Of a DNA stretch of 64,000 nt, positions 14,885-22,971 are shown one piece after another. Position 1 is the stretch's first letter. Every line of letters begins with the position of its first letter. Under the pieces are notes generated by a model. That model was not told the origin of the DNA. It did not search any database and saw only the letters and a list, made by a program, of their open reading frames with translations. Source of the DNA: Gp6-AA40 sp035293405 (GTDB lineage: Bacteria > Acidobacteriota > Vicinamibacteria > Vicinamibacterales > UBA2999); assembly GCA_035293405.1 (NCBI GenBank), contig DATDOE010000089.1:13818-77817 (forward strand). Direction: 5' to 3'. The position numbers were made by a program, and so were the translations under genes.

Positions 14885-16530
14885 TGATTGCGACGCGTGC
14901 CTTGCTCGTGCTGGTGCTTGCCGCGCTGGTGACCGCGGCCGCGACGACTGATGCGCAGGTGCCGTTCGATCGCATCGCGCGTGGTGAGTCGGAGACGCGA
15001 GACTGGCTCACGTATTCGGGCGGCATGCTGGGCCAGCGGCACAGCCCGCTGGCCCAGATCACGCCGGCCAACGTCAAGAACCTCGAGCTGCAGTGGGTCT
15101 TTCAGGCGCGGTCGCTCGAAAAGTTCGAAGCCACACCGCTCGTCGTCGACGGCGTCATGTACACCGTTCAAGCCCCCAACGACATCGTCGCGCTCGATGC
15201 GGCGACCGGGCGGGTGTTCTGGGTCTATGCGCACATTCCGTCGCCGCTCGCGCGTCTCTGCTGCGGGCGCGTCAATCGCGGTCTCGCGATTCTGGGCAAC
15301 ACGCTCTTCATGGCGACGATTGACGGCCGTCTGATCGCGCTGGACGCGAAGACCGGTGGGCTGGTCTGGAACGTCGCCGTCGGAGGCGCGCGCGCGGAAG
15401 CCGGCTACTCGCTGACCGTCGCCCCGCTCGTCATCAAGGACAAGGTGATCATCGGCACCGCCGGTGGTGAGTACGGCGTCCGTGGATTTCTCGCCGCGTT
15501 CGACGCACACAGCGGCAAGGAGGTCTGGCGCTTTCATACGATCGCCGGGCCAGGCGAACCTGGCCGCGACTCCTGGGCGGGCGAGTCCTGGAAGACTGGC
15601 GGCGGATCGATCTGGGTGACCGGCTCCTACGATCCGGCGCTCAACCTGACCTACTGGGGCGTGGGGAATCCGGGGCCGGATTGGAACGGGGACGTACGCC
15701 TCGGCGACAACCTCTATAGCGACTCCGTGGTGGCGCTCGACGCGGACAGTGGGGCGCTGAAGTGGCATTTCCAGTTCACTCCCCACGATGTGTTCGACTA
15801 CGACTCGGTGCAGGTGCCCGTCCTGGCTGACATCCAGTGGCAGGGACAGATGCGTAAGGTCATGCTGTTCGGCAACCGCAACGGCTTCTTCTACGTGCTC
15901 GACCGGACGACCGGCGAGTTCCTGCTTGGGAAGCCATTCACCAAAGTGACGTGGACCACTGGCCTCGACGCCAAGGGCCGGCCTCAGAATGCCGTGCCTC
16001 TCACCGAAGAGGGCGTACTCGTCTATCCGGGTGTGCAGGGCGGCACCAACTGGTACTCCCCGGCGTTCAGCCCGCGGACTGGCCTCTTCTATCTGCCGAT
16101 GTGGGGCAACACCTTCTCGACGTTCAGCGAGCGACCGGTTGAATACAAAGAAGGGCAGAGGTATACGGGCGCGCTCCCCGCGATGCCGATCCGGCTGTTG
16201 ACGCCCGGCCCCGCCATCAACCGGCGGCGGCCCGACGAAGGATACGGAGCGATTCAGGCCATCGACCCGAAGACTGGCGAGAAGAAGTGGGAGTACGCCA
16301 TGGCGGACGTCGTCGATGCGGGCGTGCTCAGCACCGCGAGCGATCTGCTGTTCTCTGGTGGACGAGAGGGCTACGCATTCGCGCTCGATGCGAAGAGCGG
16401 CGAGCTGCTGTGGAAGGCGAACGTGGGCGGCTCGGTATCGAATGGCCCGATGACCTACTCGGTAGGTGGCCGGCAGTACGTGGCGCTGGCTGCCGGGAGC
16501 TCCCTGTTCGTGTACGCGTTGCGTCCGTAG
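14881..16530 (+). CDS. PQQ-dependent alcohol dehydrogenase-like quinoprotein
   Basis: The 549-residue exported eight-bladed propeller has a signal peptide ending AAATTDAQ, the DWLTYSGGMLGQRHSPL start, and the vicinal disulfide Cys-Cys of PQQ dehydrogenases (RLCCGRVNRG, near residue 128). Later quinoprotein motifs include GVGNPGPDWNGD, TPHDVFDYDS and GGREGYAFALDAKSGELLW. It oxidises an alcohol or sugar in the periplasm using PQQ and a metal ion. It lacks a fused cytochrome domain, which the preceding overlapping gene supplies. Confidence 0.93.
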   Translation: MMIATRALLVLVLAALVTAAATTDAQVPFDRIARGESETRDWLTYSGGMLGQRHSPLAQITPANVKNLELQWVFQARSLEKFEATPLVVDGVMYTVQAPNDIVALDAATGRVFWVYAHIPSPLARLCCGRVNRGLAILGNTLFMATIDGRLIALDAKTGGLVWNVAVGGARAEAGYSLTVAPLVIKDKVIIGTAGGEYGVRGFLAAFDAHSGKEVWRFHTIAGPGEPGRDSWAGESWKTGGGSIWVTGSYDPALNLTYWGVGNPGPDWNGDVRLGDNLYSDSVVALDADSGALKWHFQFTPHDVFDYDSVQVPVLADIQWQGQMRKVMLFGNRNGFFYVLDRTTGEFLLGKPFTKVTWTTGLDAKGRPQNAVPLTEEGVLVYPGVQGGTNWYSPAFSPRTGLFYLPMWGNTFSTFSERPVEYKEGQRYTGALPAMPIRLLTPGPAINRRRPDEGYGAIQAIDPKTGEKKWEYAMADVVDAGVLSTASDLLFSGGREGYAFALDAKSGELLWKANVGGSVSNGPMTYSVGGRQYVALAAGSSLFVYALRP

Positions 16531-16564
16531 GCAGGATCGCGCACCGCTCGATCGCGGGCGGGTG

Positions 16565-17203
16565 CTATCGCGGAAGCTGATCTCTGATCCAGCGGTTGTC
16601 TTTCAGGAACGGCGCGAGCGCCGCGGCATCATCTTTGAGCGCCTCTCGAAGGATGTTCAGGGCTCGCTCCGAGTAGTCCAAAGCGAGGACGAACTTATCC
16701 TGGTCGCCCAGGATCACCGCGCGATTGTTCAACGCCGCGCCGTAATGCATGTCGCGCACACCCACGGTGCGCTGAAAGATCTCGAGCGCACGATCGCTGG
16801 CCGTTTCGGCGGCGTCCCACTGCTCCTGTGCTCGACGGATCATGGCGAGGTTGTCGTACACCATCCCGAGGTACATGCTCGCGCGGTCAGGCGTACCGGC
16901 GCGCGTGATGACCTCACCGTAGGCGAGGACGGCGCCGTCCAGGTCGCCGGCCTCGCGCCTGAGCGATGCCAGGTCGAAATAGGCCCCGATCTGCTGGGGC
17001 ACTGAAAGGCCGTCGGACAGGTCCGCGATTCGCTGCGCCACCGGCAACGCGTCAGCGAGACGAGTCGCTTCCAGCAGCTGGCGCCGCTCTTTCTGAAGTG
17101 CCGTGATGTCCGTCACCGCCTGCTGAGCCGGGGCCGCAACAGGGAGGATGAGGACACCCGCCAGGACGATTGTGGCCAATCTGGCCGGGATGCGGAATGA
17201 CAT
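16565..17203 (-). CDS. Exported tetratricopeptide-repeat protein
   Basis: The 212-residue protein has a signal peptide (IVLAGVLILPVAAPAQQ) followed by TPR-like helical pairs, for example YFDLASLRREAGDLDGAVLAYGEVI, YDNLAMIRRAQEQWDAAETASDRALEIF and LNNRAVILGDQDKFVLALDYSERAL. TPRs bind other proteins. The start at 17203 was chosen to match the signal peptide. It is divergent from the NHL gene, with about 90 nt between them. Confidence 0.8.
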   Translation of the reverse strand: MSFRIPARLATIVLAGVLILPVAAPAQQAVTDITALQKERRQLLEATRLADALPVAQRIADLSDGLSVPQQIGAYFDLASLRREAGDLDGAVLAYGEVITRAGTPDRASMYLGMVYDNLAMIRRAQEQWDAAETASDRALEIFQRTVGVRDMHYGAALNNRAVILGDQDKFVLALDYSERALNILREALKDDAAALAPFLKDNRWIRDQLPR

Positions 17204-17291
17204 CGAGCCTGTCCCATTCTGAGTGCGGGCGATTGACTCGTCAATGAGGCCTATTGGAGTTACTATTCGAGTCCATTTCAGGGAGGCGTCA

Positions 17292-18347
17292 ATGAAGCGG
17301 TGTCTGGCGTTGTCCGTCGCTCTTCTCGCCGTGCTTCTGGCCACATCCGCAGTGGCCCAGCAGGTGCCCCCGCGCGCCACCGCGTTCGCCACGGCACCCG
17401 ACATCCCGTACGAGTCCGTTCCCAACTTCCTCAAGCTGCCGCCAAACATCTACCTCGGTGAAGGCATTGGCGTCGCGCGGAACTCGAAGGGACACATCTT
17501 CATCTTCACGCGCAGCGGTGACACGCGGCTGTTCCAGTTCGATCAGAACGGCACGTTCGTCCGCGAAATCGGTCAGGGCCTCTACGGCTTCGAGATGGCG
17601 CACGGCGTGCGCGTCGACTCGCAGGACAACATCTGGACGGTGGACGAGGGGACGAACATGGTCGTCAAGTTCAGCCCTGCGGGCCGCGTCCTGATGACCA
17701 TGGGCCGGAGGCCCGAGGCCGTCGAGGGCGTCGAGCCGACTCCAGCCGCGGGAACGCCACCCGCCGAGCCGTATCGCTTCAACCGGCCGACCGACGTCAC
17801 TTGGGATCCTGCCGGCAATATCTACGTGTCGGACGGGTACTTCAATTCGCGGGTCGCCAAATACGACAAGAACGGCCGCTTCATCAAATCGATCGGAATT
17901 CGGGGAACGGCGCCGTACCAATTCAACACGCCGCACTCGATCACGGCCGATGCCAATGGCAACATCTACGTCGCGGATCGCAACAACCGGCGCATTCAGG
18001 TCTTCGACGGCAACCTGGTGCTGCGGGCGATCTACGACCACGTCGGCGCGCCGTGGGCGGTGTGCATCAGCCCTGGACCGCACCAGTACCTGTTCAGCTC
18101 GAATTCGAACCCGGACAACAACAACTCGACGCTCGCCGCCGTCTCTGGCGAGATCTACAAGATGGAGCTGGATGGGACGGTCATCGGCAAGTTCGGGAAG
18201 CCAGGCAAGCAGCTCGGGGAGTTCAGCACCGTGCATGCGATCGATTGCCGAAACCCCGATGAGCTCGTGGTCGCCGAGATCACCGCGTGGCGTGCGCAGA
18301 AGATTCTGTTGAAGCCGCAGGCGCAGCCGGCGCGCTCGAGCAGGTAG
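17292..18347 (+). CDS. Exported NHL-repeat six-bladed beta-propeller protein
   Basis: The 351-residue protein has a signal peptide (LSVALLAVLLATSAVAQ) and NHL repeats such as DSQDNIWTVDEGTNMVVKF, DPAGNIYVSDGYFNSRVAKYD and DANGNIYVADRNNRRIQVFD. Related propellers occur in peptidylglycine amidating lyase-like and secreted scaffold proteins. The start is fixed by GGGAGG 4 nt upstream. It is followed 9 nt later by a paralogue, a tandem duplication. Confidence 0.9.
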   Translation: MKRCLALSVALLAVLLATSAVAQQVPPRATAFATAPDIPYESVPNFLKLPPNIYLGEGIGVARNSKGHIFIFTRSGDTRLFQFDQNGTFVREIGQGLYGFEMAHGVRVDSQDNIWTVDEGTNMVVKFSPAGRVLMTMGRRPEAVEGVEPTPAAGTPPAEPYRFNRPTDVTWDPAGNIYVSDGYFNSRVAKYDKNGRFIKSIGIRGTAPYQFNTPHSITADANGNIYVADRNNRRIQVFDGNLVLRAIYDHVGAPWAVCISPGPHQYLFSSNSNPDNNNSTLAAVSGEIYKMELDGTVIGKFGKPGKQLGEFSTVHAIDCRNPDELVVAEITAWRAQKILLKPQAQPARSSR

Positions 18348-18356
18348 GGGGCTCCC

Positions 18357-19442
18357 ATGAAGCGTTTACTGCAGCTCGTCACGCTCGCGTTCGTCGTGCT
18401 CGGTGGTCCTGCGTGGGCACAGCTCTCCTTTCCGGAGCTCGCCTACGACGCCGTCGATCCGATCAAGCTCCCCGACAACCTGTATCTCGGTGAGGCGGTC
18501 GGTGTCGCAACCAACTCCAAGGGCAACATCTACGTCTACACCCGGACCGGCAATCCCGCCGCGACACTGGGCACGCGGCGCACCTTCTCGCGCAGCGCCT
18601 CACGGCTGTTCGAGTTCGATCCCGGTGGCAAGTTCGTCCGCGAGATCGGGCAGGACCTCTACGGCTTCGTGTTCGCGCACGCCGTGCGTGTCGATCGACA
18701 GGACAACATCTGGGTGGTGGACGAGGGCTCGAACATGGTGATCAAGTTCGATCCCGCGGGCCGCGTGCTGATGACGATGGGACGCAAGCCCGAGGCGCTC
18801 CCTGTTCCACCGCCGGTGCCGGCGCCGCCGCCGGCCGCACCGGCCGGGGGCCGTGGAGGCGGTGCGGCGCAGGCTGCGCCCGCTCCCGTCGGTGTCGGCG
18901 TGCCGGGCGACAACTTCAATCGGCCGACCGATGTGGCGTGGGACGCGACCGGGAACATCTACGTCGCCGACGGCTATGGCAACTCACGCATCGCGAAGTT
19001 CGACAAGAACGGTAAGTACCTCAAGTCGTGGGGCTCGCGAGGGACGGCGCCGGGTCAGTTCAACATTCCGCACACGATGGCGATCGACGCGCAGGGGAAC
19101 GTCTATGTCGGCGATCGCGGCAACAACCGCATACAGGTCTTCGACGGCGAGGGCACGTTCAAGACGCAATATCTGAACGTCGGCGCGCCGTCGGCGATCT
19201 GCATCACGCCTGGTCCCCAGCAGTATCTCTTCGCGTCGAACTCGAATCCATCCACCTCGATGGACAACGGCGAGATCTACAAGATGACGCTCGACGGCCG
19301 CATCGTCGGCAAGTTCGGCACCGCGGGGAAACTGCTGAAGGAGTTCGGCTCGGTCCACGAGATGGATTGCCGGAGCGAGAACGATCTCTACGTGGGCGAG
19401 ATCACGAACTGGCGCGTGCAGAAGCTGACGTTGAAAAAGTAG
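18357..19442 (+). CDS. Exported NHL-repeat beta-propeller protein (tandem paralogue)
   Basis: The 361-residue protein matches the preceding gene along its length, including LPDNLYLGEAVGVATNSKGNIY, DLYGFVFAHAVRVDRQDNIWVVDEG, GNIYVADGYGNSRIAKFDKNG and the C-terminal CRSENDLYVGEITNWRVQKL. A Pro/Ala/Gly-rich loop (PPPVPAPPPAAPAGGRGGG) is inserted between the second and third blades, where the paralogue has a shorter EPTPAAGTPP loop. Signal peptide present. It probably forms one transcript with the preceding gene. Confidence 0.9.
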   Translation: MKRLLQLVTLAFVVLGGPAWAQLSFPELAYDAVDPIKLPDNLYLGEAVGVATNSKGNIYVYTRTGNPAATLGTRRTFSRSASRLFEFDPGGKFVREIGQDLYGFVFAHAVRVDRQDNIWVVDEGSNMVIKFDPAGRVLMTMGRKPEALPVPPPVPAPPPAAPAGGRGGGAAQAAPAPVGVGVPGDNFNRPTDVAWDATGNIYVADGYGNSRIAKFDKNGKYLKSWGSRGTAPGQFNIPHTMAIDAQGNVYVGDRGNNRIQVFDGEGTFKTQYLNVGAPSAICITPGPQQYLFASNSNPSTSMDNGEIYKMTLDGRIVGKFGTAGKLLKEFGSVHEMDCRSENDLYVGEITNWRVQKLTLKK

Positions 19443-19464
19443 AGGCGGGTCTTTAGACCCGCCT
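19443..19464 (+). terminator. Perfect palindrome after the NHL pair
   Basis: AGGCGGGTCT-TT-AGACCCGCCT begins at the base after the stop codon of the second NHL gene. It is a likely terminator without a T-tract and belongs to the same GGGTCT/AGACCC palindrome family as 12011-12045. Confidence 0.65.
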
Positions 19465-19473
19465 TGCAGTCCT

Positions 19474-19551
19474 CACGAACCACGGAGTCACGGAGACACG
19501 GAGATCAAGGATCAACAAGCCTCCGTGCCTCCGCGTCTCCGTGGTTTCGTG
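19474..19551. repeat. Inverted pair of CACGGAG octamer arrays
   Basis: The left arm (19474-19503) is built of CACGGAGT/CACGGAGA words and begins CACGAACCACGG. The right arm (19521-19551) reads CTCCGTG/CTCCGCG words and ends CCGTGGTTTCGTG, the near-exact reverse complement. A loop of about 17 nt separates them. The right arm overlaps the 3' end of the Nudix gene. Confidence 0.8.
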
Positions 19552-20024
19552 CTCTGCGATGTGGCGGCAAGATCGCCGTGAAACTCCGTGGCGAGCCGGC
19601 GATACATCGGCTTGCGGAAATCAGCCACGCCCTCGATCACGCGCGGGAACGCCATCCATCGCCACGCGAGAAACTCACCGCCGCGCGTCACATCGACGAG
19701 GTCGTCGCTGCCGCGAAATCTGAACAGGAACCAGGACAGCACCTGGCCCCGTCCGGTCTTGGCCCGTCGCGCCGCAACCGGCAGCTCATACGCGAGCGGC
19801 TCCGGGCAGGCCCTGACGAGCTCCAGCGCGCTCTCAGGAATGCCCGTCTCCTCCGCGACTTCCCTGAAGGCGGCGTGAAGCGGTTCCTCTGACTCTTCGA
19901 GCCCGCCCTGCGGCAGCTGCCACGCGCCCGGGATGTCCGCCCGCTCGAGGGCCAGGACCAGCCCTTCGCGATTCACGATCAGCCCGCCGGCTCCGGCCCG
20001 GAAGTATTGCGACGGTTTTCCCAC
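19512..20024 (-). CDS. Nudix hydrolase (RppH/NudH-like)
   Basis: The 170-residue protein has a complete Nudix box, GGLEESEEPLHAAFREVAEE followed by TGI, and the RppH-like frame YFRAGAGGLIVNREGLVLALER, AWQLPQGGLEE and FRKPMYRRL. RppH removes pyrophosphate from mRNA 5' ends or hydrolyses dinucleoside polyphosphates. The last roughly 15 residues (TSQSTKPRRRGG) are encoded by the inverted repeat, which also provides the stop codon, so the native C terminus has been replaced or extended. Confidence 0.9.
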   Translation of the reverse strand: MGKPSQYFRAGAGGLIVNREGLVLALERADIPGAWQLPQGGLEESEEPLHAAFREVAEETGIPESALELVRACPEPLAYELPVAARRAKTGRGQVLSWFLFRFRGSDDLVDVTRGGEFLAWRWMAFPRVIEGVADFRKPMYRRLATEFHGDLAATSQSTKPRRRGGTEAC

Positions 20025-20292
20025 GACGTGTCTCTTTCAGCGCATCTCGTGATGCGACCCATAACGTGTGCTGCGGACTGTACTGCCGAGGTTGCGGCAC
20101 ACGCAATCGGGCCTGTTCCCAATCGCACGGACACGCGCTGGAAGAAGCCGCATCCTGGGTGTGCCAGGAGTAGATGTCGCGGTGCTCCACCGGCGCTGCC
20201 GGTATGCGTCTTCACCATCGATCTCCCACGCGTCCAGGTGCCCGACCTCGTCGCCGTCGCAGGCGTATAGCGCCGCGGCGTCGCCCGCCTCG

Positions 20293-21096
20293 CTAGTGAG
20301 TGAGCGAGTAGAGCAGGACGTTGATGCCGAAGGCGTATCCGGGTGCCCCGAAGGCGTAGAAGTATCCGGGGTCGTCACCTTCGCGTTCCCACGAGTCCCC
20401 GAGGTCGGTGTTGTGCGTCATCAGGACCATGGCGCGGCCGTCGCGGTCCGAGATGATGCGGGCGTGAGCGATGGCGCTGTCCTCACCTTGTTCGGAGGTG
20501 CGGCCTCCCGATCGCATGTAGTAGCCGATGTTCGGGATCTGAGGAACCGCCTTCACCGCGAACTGCGTCTGCAGCATCGGGTGGGTGAGCGGAAGGTCCA
20601 CGATCGGAAACTCGCGTGCGGGAAGCACCTTTCTGATCTCCGATTCCCACTGTTCCCACTGGTAGCTGCCCCAGAAGTCGTCGGCCCAGAGAAACCCGCC
20701 CTTCAGCACGTACTCCCTCAGCCGGCTGGCCTCCTTGTCGTTGAAGCGTGCGCTGCCCGGAGCGGACATGAGTACGAACGGGCACTGGAACAACAGGTCA
20801 TCGGTCGGACGCACGAGCAGATGGTTCGGCTGGCCGGCCGTGAAGCTGACCGGCGTTTTCGTGAGCTCCGACAGCCGGATCGACAGGTTGATGTCGCCGC
20901 GAGGGTAGTCGGTGGTCCAGCTCCCACCCGCGCCGGTAGGTGAAGGCTGATAGACGAGCCGGCAGAAATGGAAGCGGCCGTCGAAATCCCCGGGCGTGGC
21001 CACGCGCACGCCGAAGAACCCGCGCCGGAACTGAGCGTCAACGCTCGCCGCCGCGAGCAGCACGATACCCGCCCAGAGCACGAACTTCCAGCGCAT
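20293..21096 (-). CDS. Exported DUF4159 protein
   Basis: The 267-residue protein has a signal peptide (VLWAGIVLLAAASVDAQ) and the DUF4159 core: DYPRGDINLSIRLSELTKTPV, LREYVLKGGFLWADDFWGSYQW, LTHPMLQ and the glycine-rich end. It resembles a class I glutamine-amidotransferase-like fold often near DUF58/MoxR genes, as here. The ATG lies 5 nt after the stop of the decarboxylase-family gene, so they share a transcript. Confidence 0.88.
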   Translation of the reverse strand: MRWKFVLWAGIVLLAAASVDAQFRRGFFGVRVATPGDFDGRFHFCRLVYQPSPTGAGGSWTTDYPRGDINLSIRLSELTKTPVSFTAGQPNHLLVRPTDDLLFQCPFVLMSAPGSARFNDKEASRLREYVLKGGFLWADDFWGSYQWEQWESEIRKVLPAREFPIVDLPLTHPMLQTQFAVKAVPQIPNIGYYMRSGGRTSEQGEDSAIAHARIISDRDGRAMVLMTHNTDLGDSWEREGDDPGYFYAFGAPGYAFGINVLLYSLTH

Positions 21097-21101
21097 GCGT
21101 T

Positions 21102-21782
21102 CTACGGTATGGCCTTCAGTTCGATTGCGACGCCGTCCGGTAGAGGATAGCGGTCCGTGTTGAGCAGCATCGACACCAGCTGGTAGTAGCCCGTCACGCC
21201 GATCAGGTCCACGATGCCGCGCTCGCCGAACTGTTCTTTCGTGGTCTGGAACGTCCGGTCGCTCACCTGCTTCGTGGTCAGGAGCTCGGTGCAGAACGTG
21301 TAGACCGCCTCTTCTTCCGGAGTCATTCCGGACGGACGTTTGCCGGTCGCGACCGCGTCGATGATCGCCTGGCTGAGGCCCGCCTCCTGGGCGGCACGAC
21401 GATGGGCGTACCACTCGTAGTGCGAAGTCCAGTGCCGCGCGGTAATGATGATCGCGAGCTCGTTCAGCTTTCTCGGCATCGACGAGTGGAAGCGCATCGA
21501 GGCACCGAACTGCTGCGCCAGGTCGCCCATCTCCGGGCTCCGCAGCAGGACGTTGAATGGGCCGGCGGCACCGCGGCGCTCACCCGAGATCAGGTTCTCG
21601 AACATCTTCTTCTGCTCGGGCGTCATCCCCTGATAGGTCAGCGGTGCGAAACGGTTGCCGATCAGGCGGACGCTGTTCGGATCGGGCGGCTTGGCCGCCG
21701 GCCCTGGATTCTGCGCCGTGGCGACGCCCATGGCTCCGATGACACCGACGAGTACACCCCAGAACGCACACGTGCGACGCAT
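21102..21782 (-). CDS. Exported carboxymuconolactone decarboxylase-family protein
   Basis: The 226-residue protein has a signal peptide (CAFWGVLVGVIGAMGVATAQ) and the all-helical CMD fold, with LNELAIIITARHWTSHYEWYAH and EEEAVYTFCTELLTT. The AhpD Cys-X-X-Cys is absent (HWTSHYEW), so it is not a thiol peroxidase; related proteins are gamma-carboxymuconolactone decarboxylase-like. The start at 21782 was chosen over an upstream ATG because a heptamer array occupies the upstream region. Confidence 0.87.
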   Translation of the reverse strand: MRRTCAFWGVLVGVIGAMGVATAQNPGPAAKPPDPNSVRLIGNRFAPLTYQGMTPEQKKMFENLISGERRGAAGPFNVLLRSPEMGDLAQQFGASMRFHSSMPRKLNELAIIITARHWTSHYEWYAHRRAAQEAGLSQAIIDAVATGKRPSGMTPEEEAVYTFCTELLTTKQVSDRTFQTTKEQFGERGIVDLIGVTGYYQLVSMLLNTDRYPLPDGVAIELKAIP

Positions 21783-21788
21783 GTGAAT

Positions 21789-21852
21789 CTCCAATCCCTC
21801 AATCGCCAATCACCAACGAATCACCAAATCATCAATCACGAATCGCCAAAGC
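21789..21852. repeat. Heptamer array (ATCACCA words)
   Basis: 7-nt words ATCGCCA, ATCACCA, ATCACCA, AATCATC, AATCACG and AATCGCC fill almost the whole gap between the stop of the NHL gene (21854) and the decarboxylase-family gene start. Nearly the same words recur, in both orientations, at 60908-61045. Confidence 0.8.
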
Positions 21853-21853
21853 A

Positions 21854-22867
21854 CTACTTCTTCGTGTGCACCTCGAGCATCCGCCGCCTGACGACGGCGC
21901 CATAGACATTGCCCTGCGCGTCAACCCCGACACCTTCCGCGCCCGAATGATCCGCCACCGTCGATTCCATGTCTTCGATGAACGCGGTCACGACGCCGGT
22001 TTTCGCGCTGCCGATCCGGATGCCTTTCTTGATCCCGGGCCGCTCGTGCGCCCCGGTATCCGGGCCGGACTCGGAGTCGGTCACGAAGATCGTGTCATCG
22101 CTCGTGATGGTGATGCCGCTCGGCCGGCCGAACTGACGCCACTCGGTCATGTACTTGCCGTCCTGATCGAAGATCTGGATACGGTTGTTCTCGCGGTCCC
22201 CGACGAACAATCGACCGCGCGAGTCCATCGCGATCGTGTGCGGCTCGCTGATCTGCCCGGGACCCGATCCCTTGGTGCCCCATTCCGTGATGAACGTCCC
22301 ATCTTTCGTGAATCGGACGAGGCGGTTGTTCTTGCCGTTGCGGTGACTGTCGGCCACGAAGATGTCGCCGTTCGGCGCCACGAGGACGTCGGTGGGTTGA
22401 TCGAACAGAGCGGGACCGGAGCCGCTGACACCTGCCTGGCCGAGCGTCATCAGCACCTTGCCGTCCGGGCTGAACTTGAACACCTGGTGGCCCCTGCCGT
22501 TCTCGCCGCGCGCGTCGGTGACCCAGAGATTCCCGGCGCGATCGACCGTGGCGCCATGCGGGAAGATGAATAGGCCATCGCCCCAGCTCGAAAGCAGCGT
22601 GCCCTTCGCGTTGTACTTCAGGATCGGCGCTTCACTGCGTCCGGCGCAGGAGTTCTCGAAGCAGCGATGGATGACGTAGATGGTGCCGTCGGGCGCGGGC
22701 TCGACGGCCGTGACGGCGGCCCAGACGACGCCGCGCGGAAGCTGGCCCCAGTCACGCGTCGTGCGGTACGGCTGCGGGAGGTCGTTGCGGGGCGCGTCTG
22801 GAGTCTGGGCCGACGCGGTGGTGAGCGCCGCGATCGCGACCGCGAGAACCAATAGACCTCGCCGCAT
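21854..22867 (-). CDS. Exported NHL-repeat beta-propeller protein
   Basis: The 337-residue protein has a signal peptide (LLVLAVAIAALTTASAQ) and NHL blades such as DRAGNLWVTDARGENGRGHQVF, APNGDIFVADSHRNGKNNRLVR and DSRGRLFVGDRENNRIQIFD. It resembles peptidylglycine alpha-amidating lyase-like propellers, and CFENSCAGRS may form a disulfide. It is the first gene of a minus-strand unit with the CMD-family and DUF4159 genes. Confidence 0.88.
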   Translation of the reverse strand: MRRGLLVLAVAIAALTTASAQTPDAPRNDLPQPYRTTRDWGQLPRGVVWAAVTAVEPAPDGTIYVIHRCFENSCAGRSEAPILKYNAKGTLLSSWGDGLFIFPHGATVDRAGNLWVTDARGENGRGHQVFKFSPDGKVLMTLGQAGVSGSGPALFDQPTDVLVAPNGDIFVADSHRNGKNNRLVRFTKDGTFITEWGTKGSGPGQISEPHTIAMDSRGRLFVGDRENNRIQIFDQDGKYMTEWRQFGRPSGITITSDDTIFVTDSESGPDTGAHERPGIKKGIRIGSAKTGVVTAFIEDMESTVADHSGAEGVGVDAQGNVYGAVVRRRMLEVHTKK

Positions 22868-22884
22868 GTGTGCCTCCCTGGCCG

Positions 22885-22931
22885 AGAGCTCAAAGCCAGG
22901 CCTGAAGCCTGGACCCGGAGCCCGGGCGAGT
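22885..22931. repeat. Two adjacent hairpins upstream of the NHL gene
   Basis: CCAGGC-CTGAA-GCCTGG and CCCGGAGCCCGGG-type inverted repeats lie between the DUF58 gene end and the NHL gene start, both on the minus strand. They may end the DUF58 operon transcript before the NHL unit begins. Confidence 0.5.
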
Positions 22932-22971
22932 GTAGCGCCCGCGCTCGGGCGAGCGCAATGACGCGTGGAGC

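Noticed and set aside
20025..20292. Possible small gene between the Nudix and DUF4159 genes
   Set aside because: Open frames on both strands have no ribosome site, no recognisable domain and biased Arg/Ser-rich composition; no RNA gene structure was seen either.
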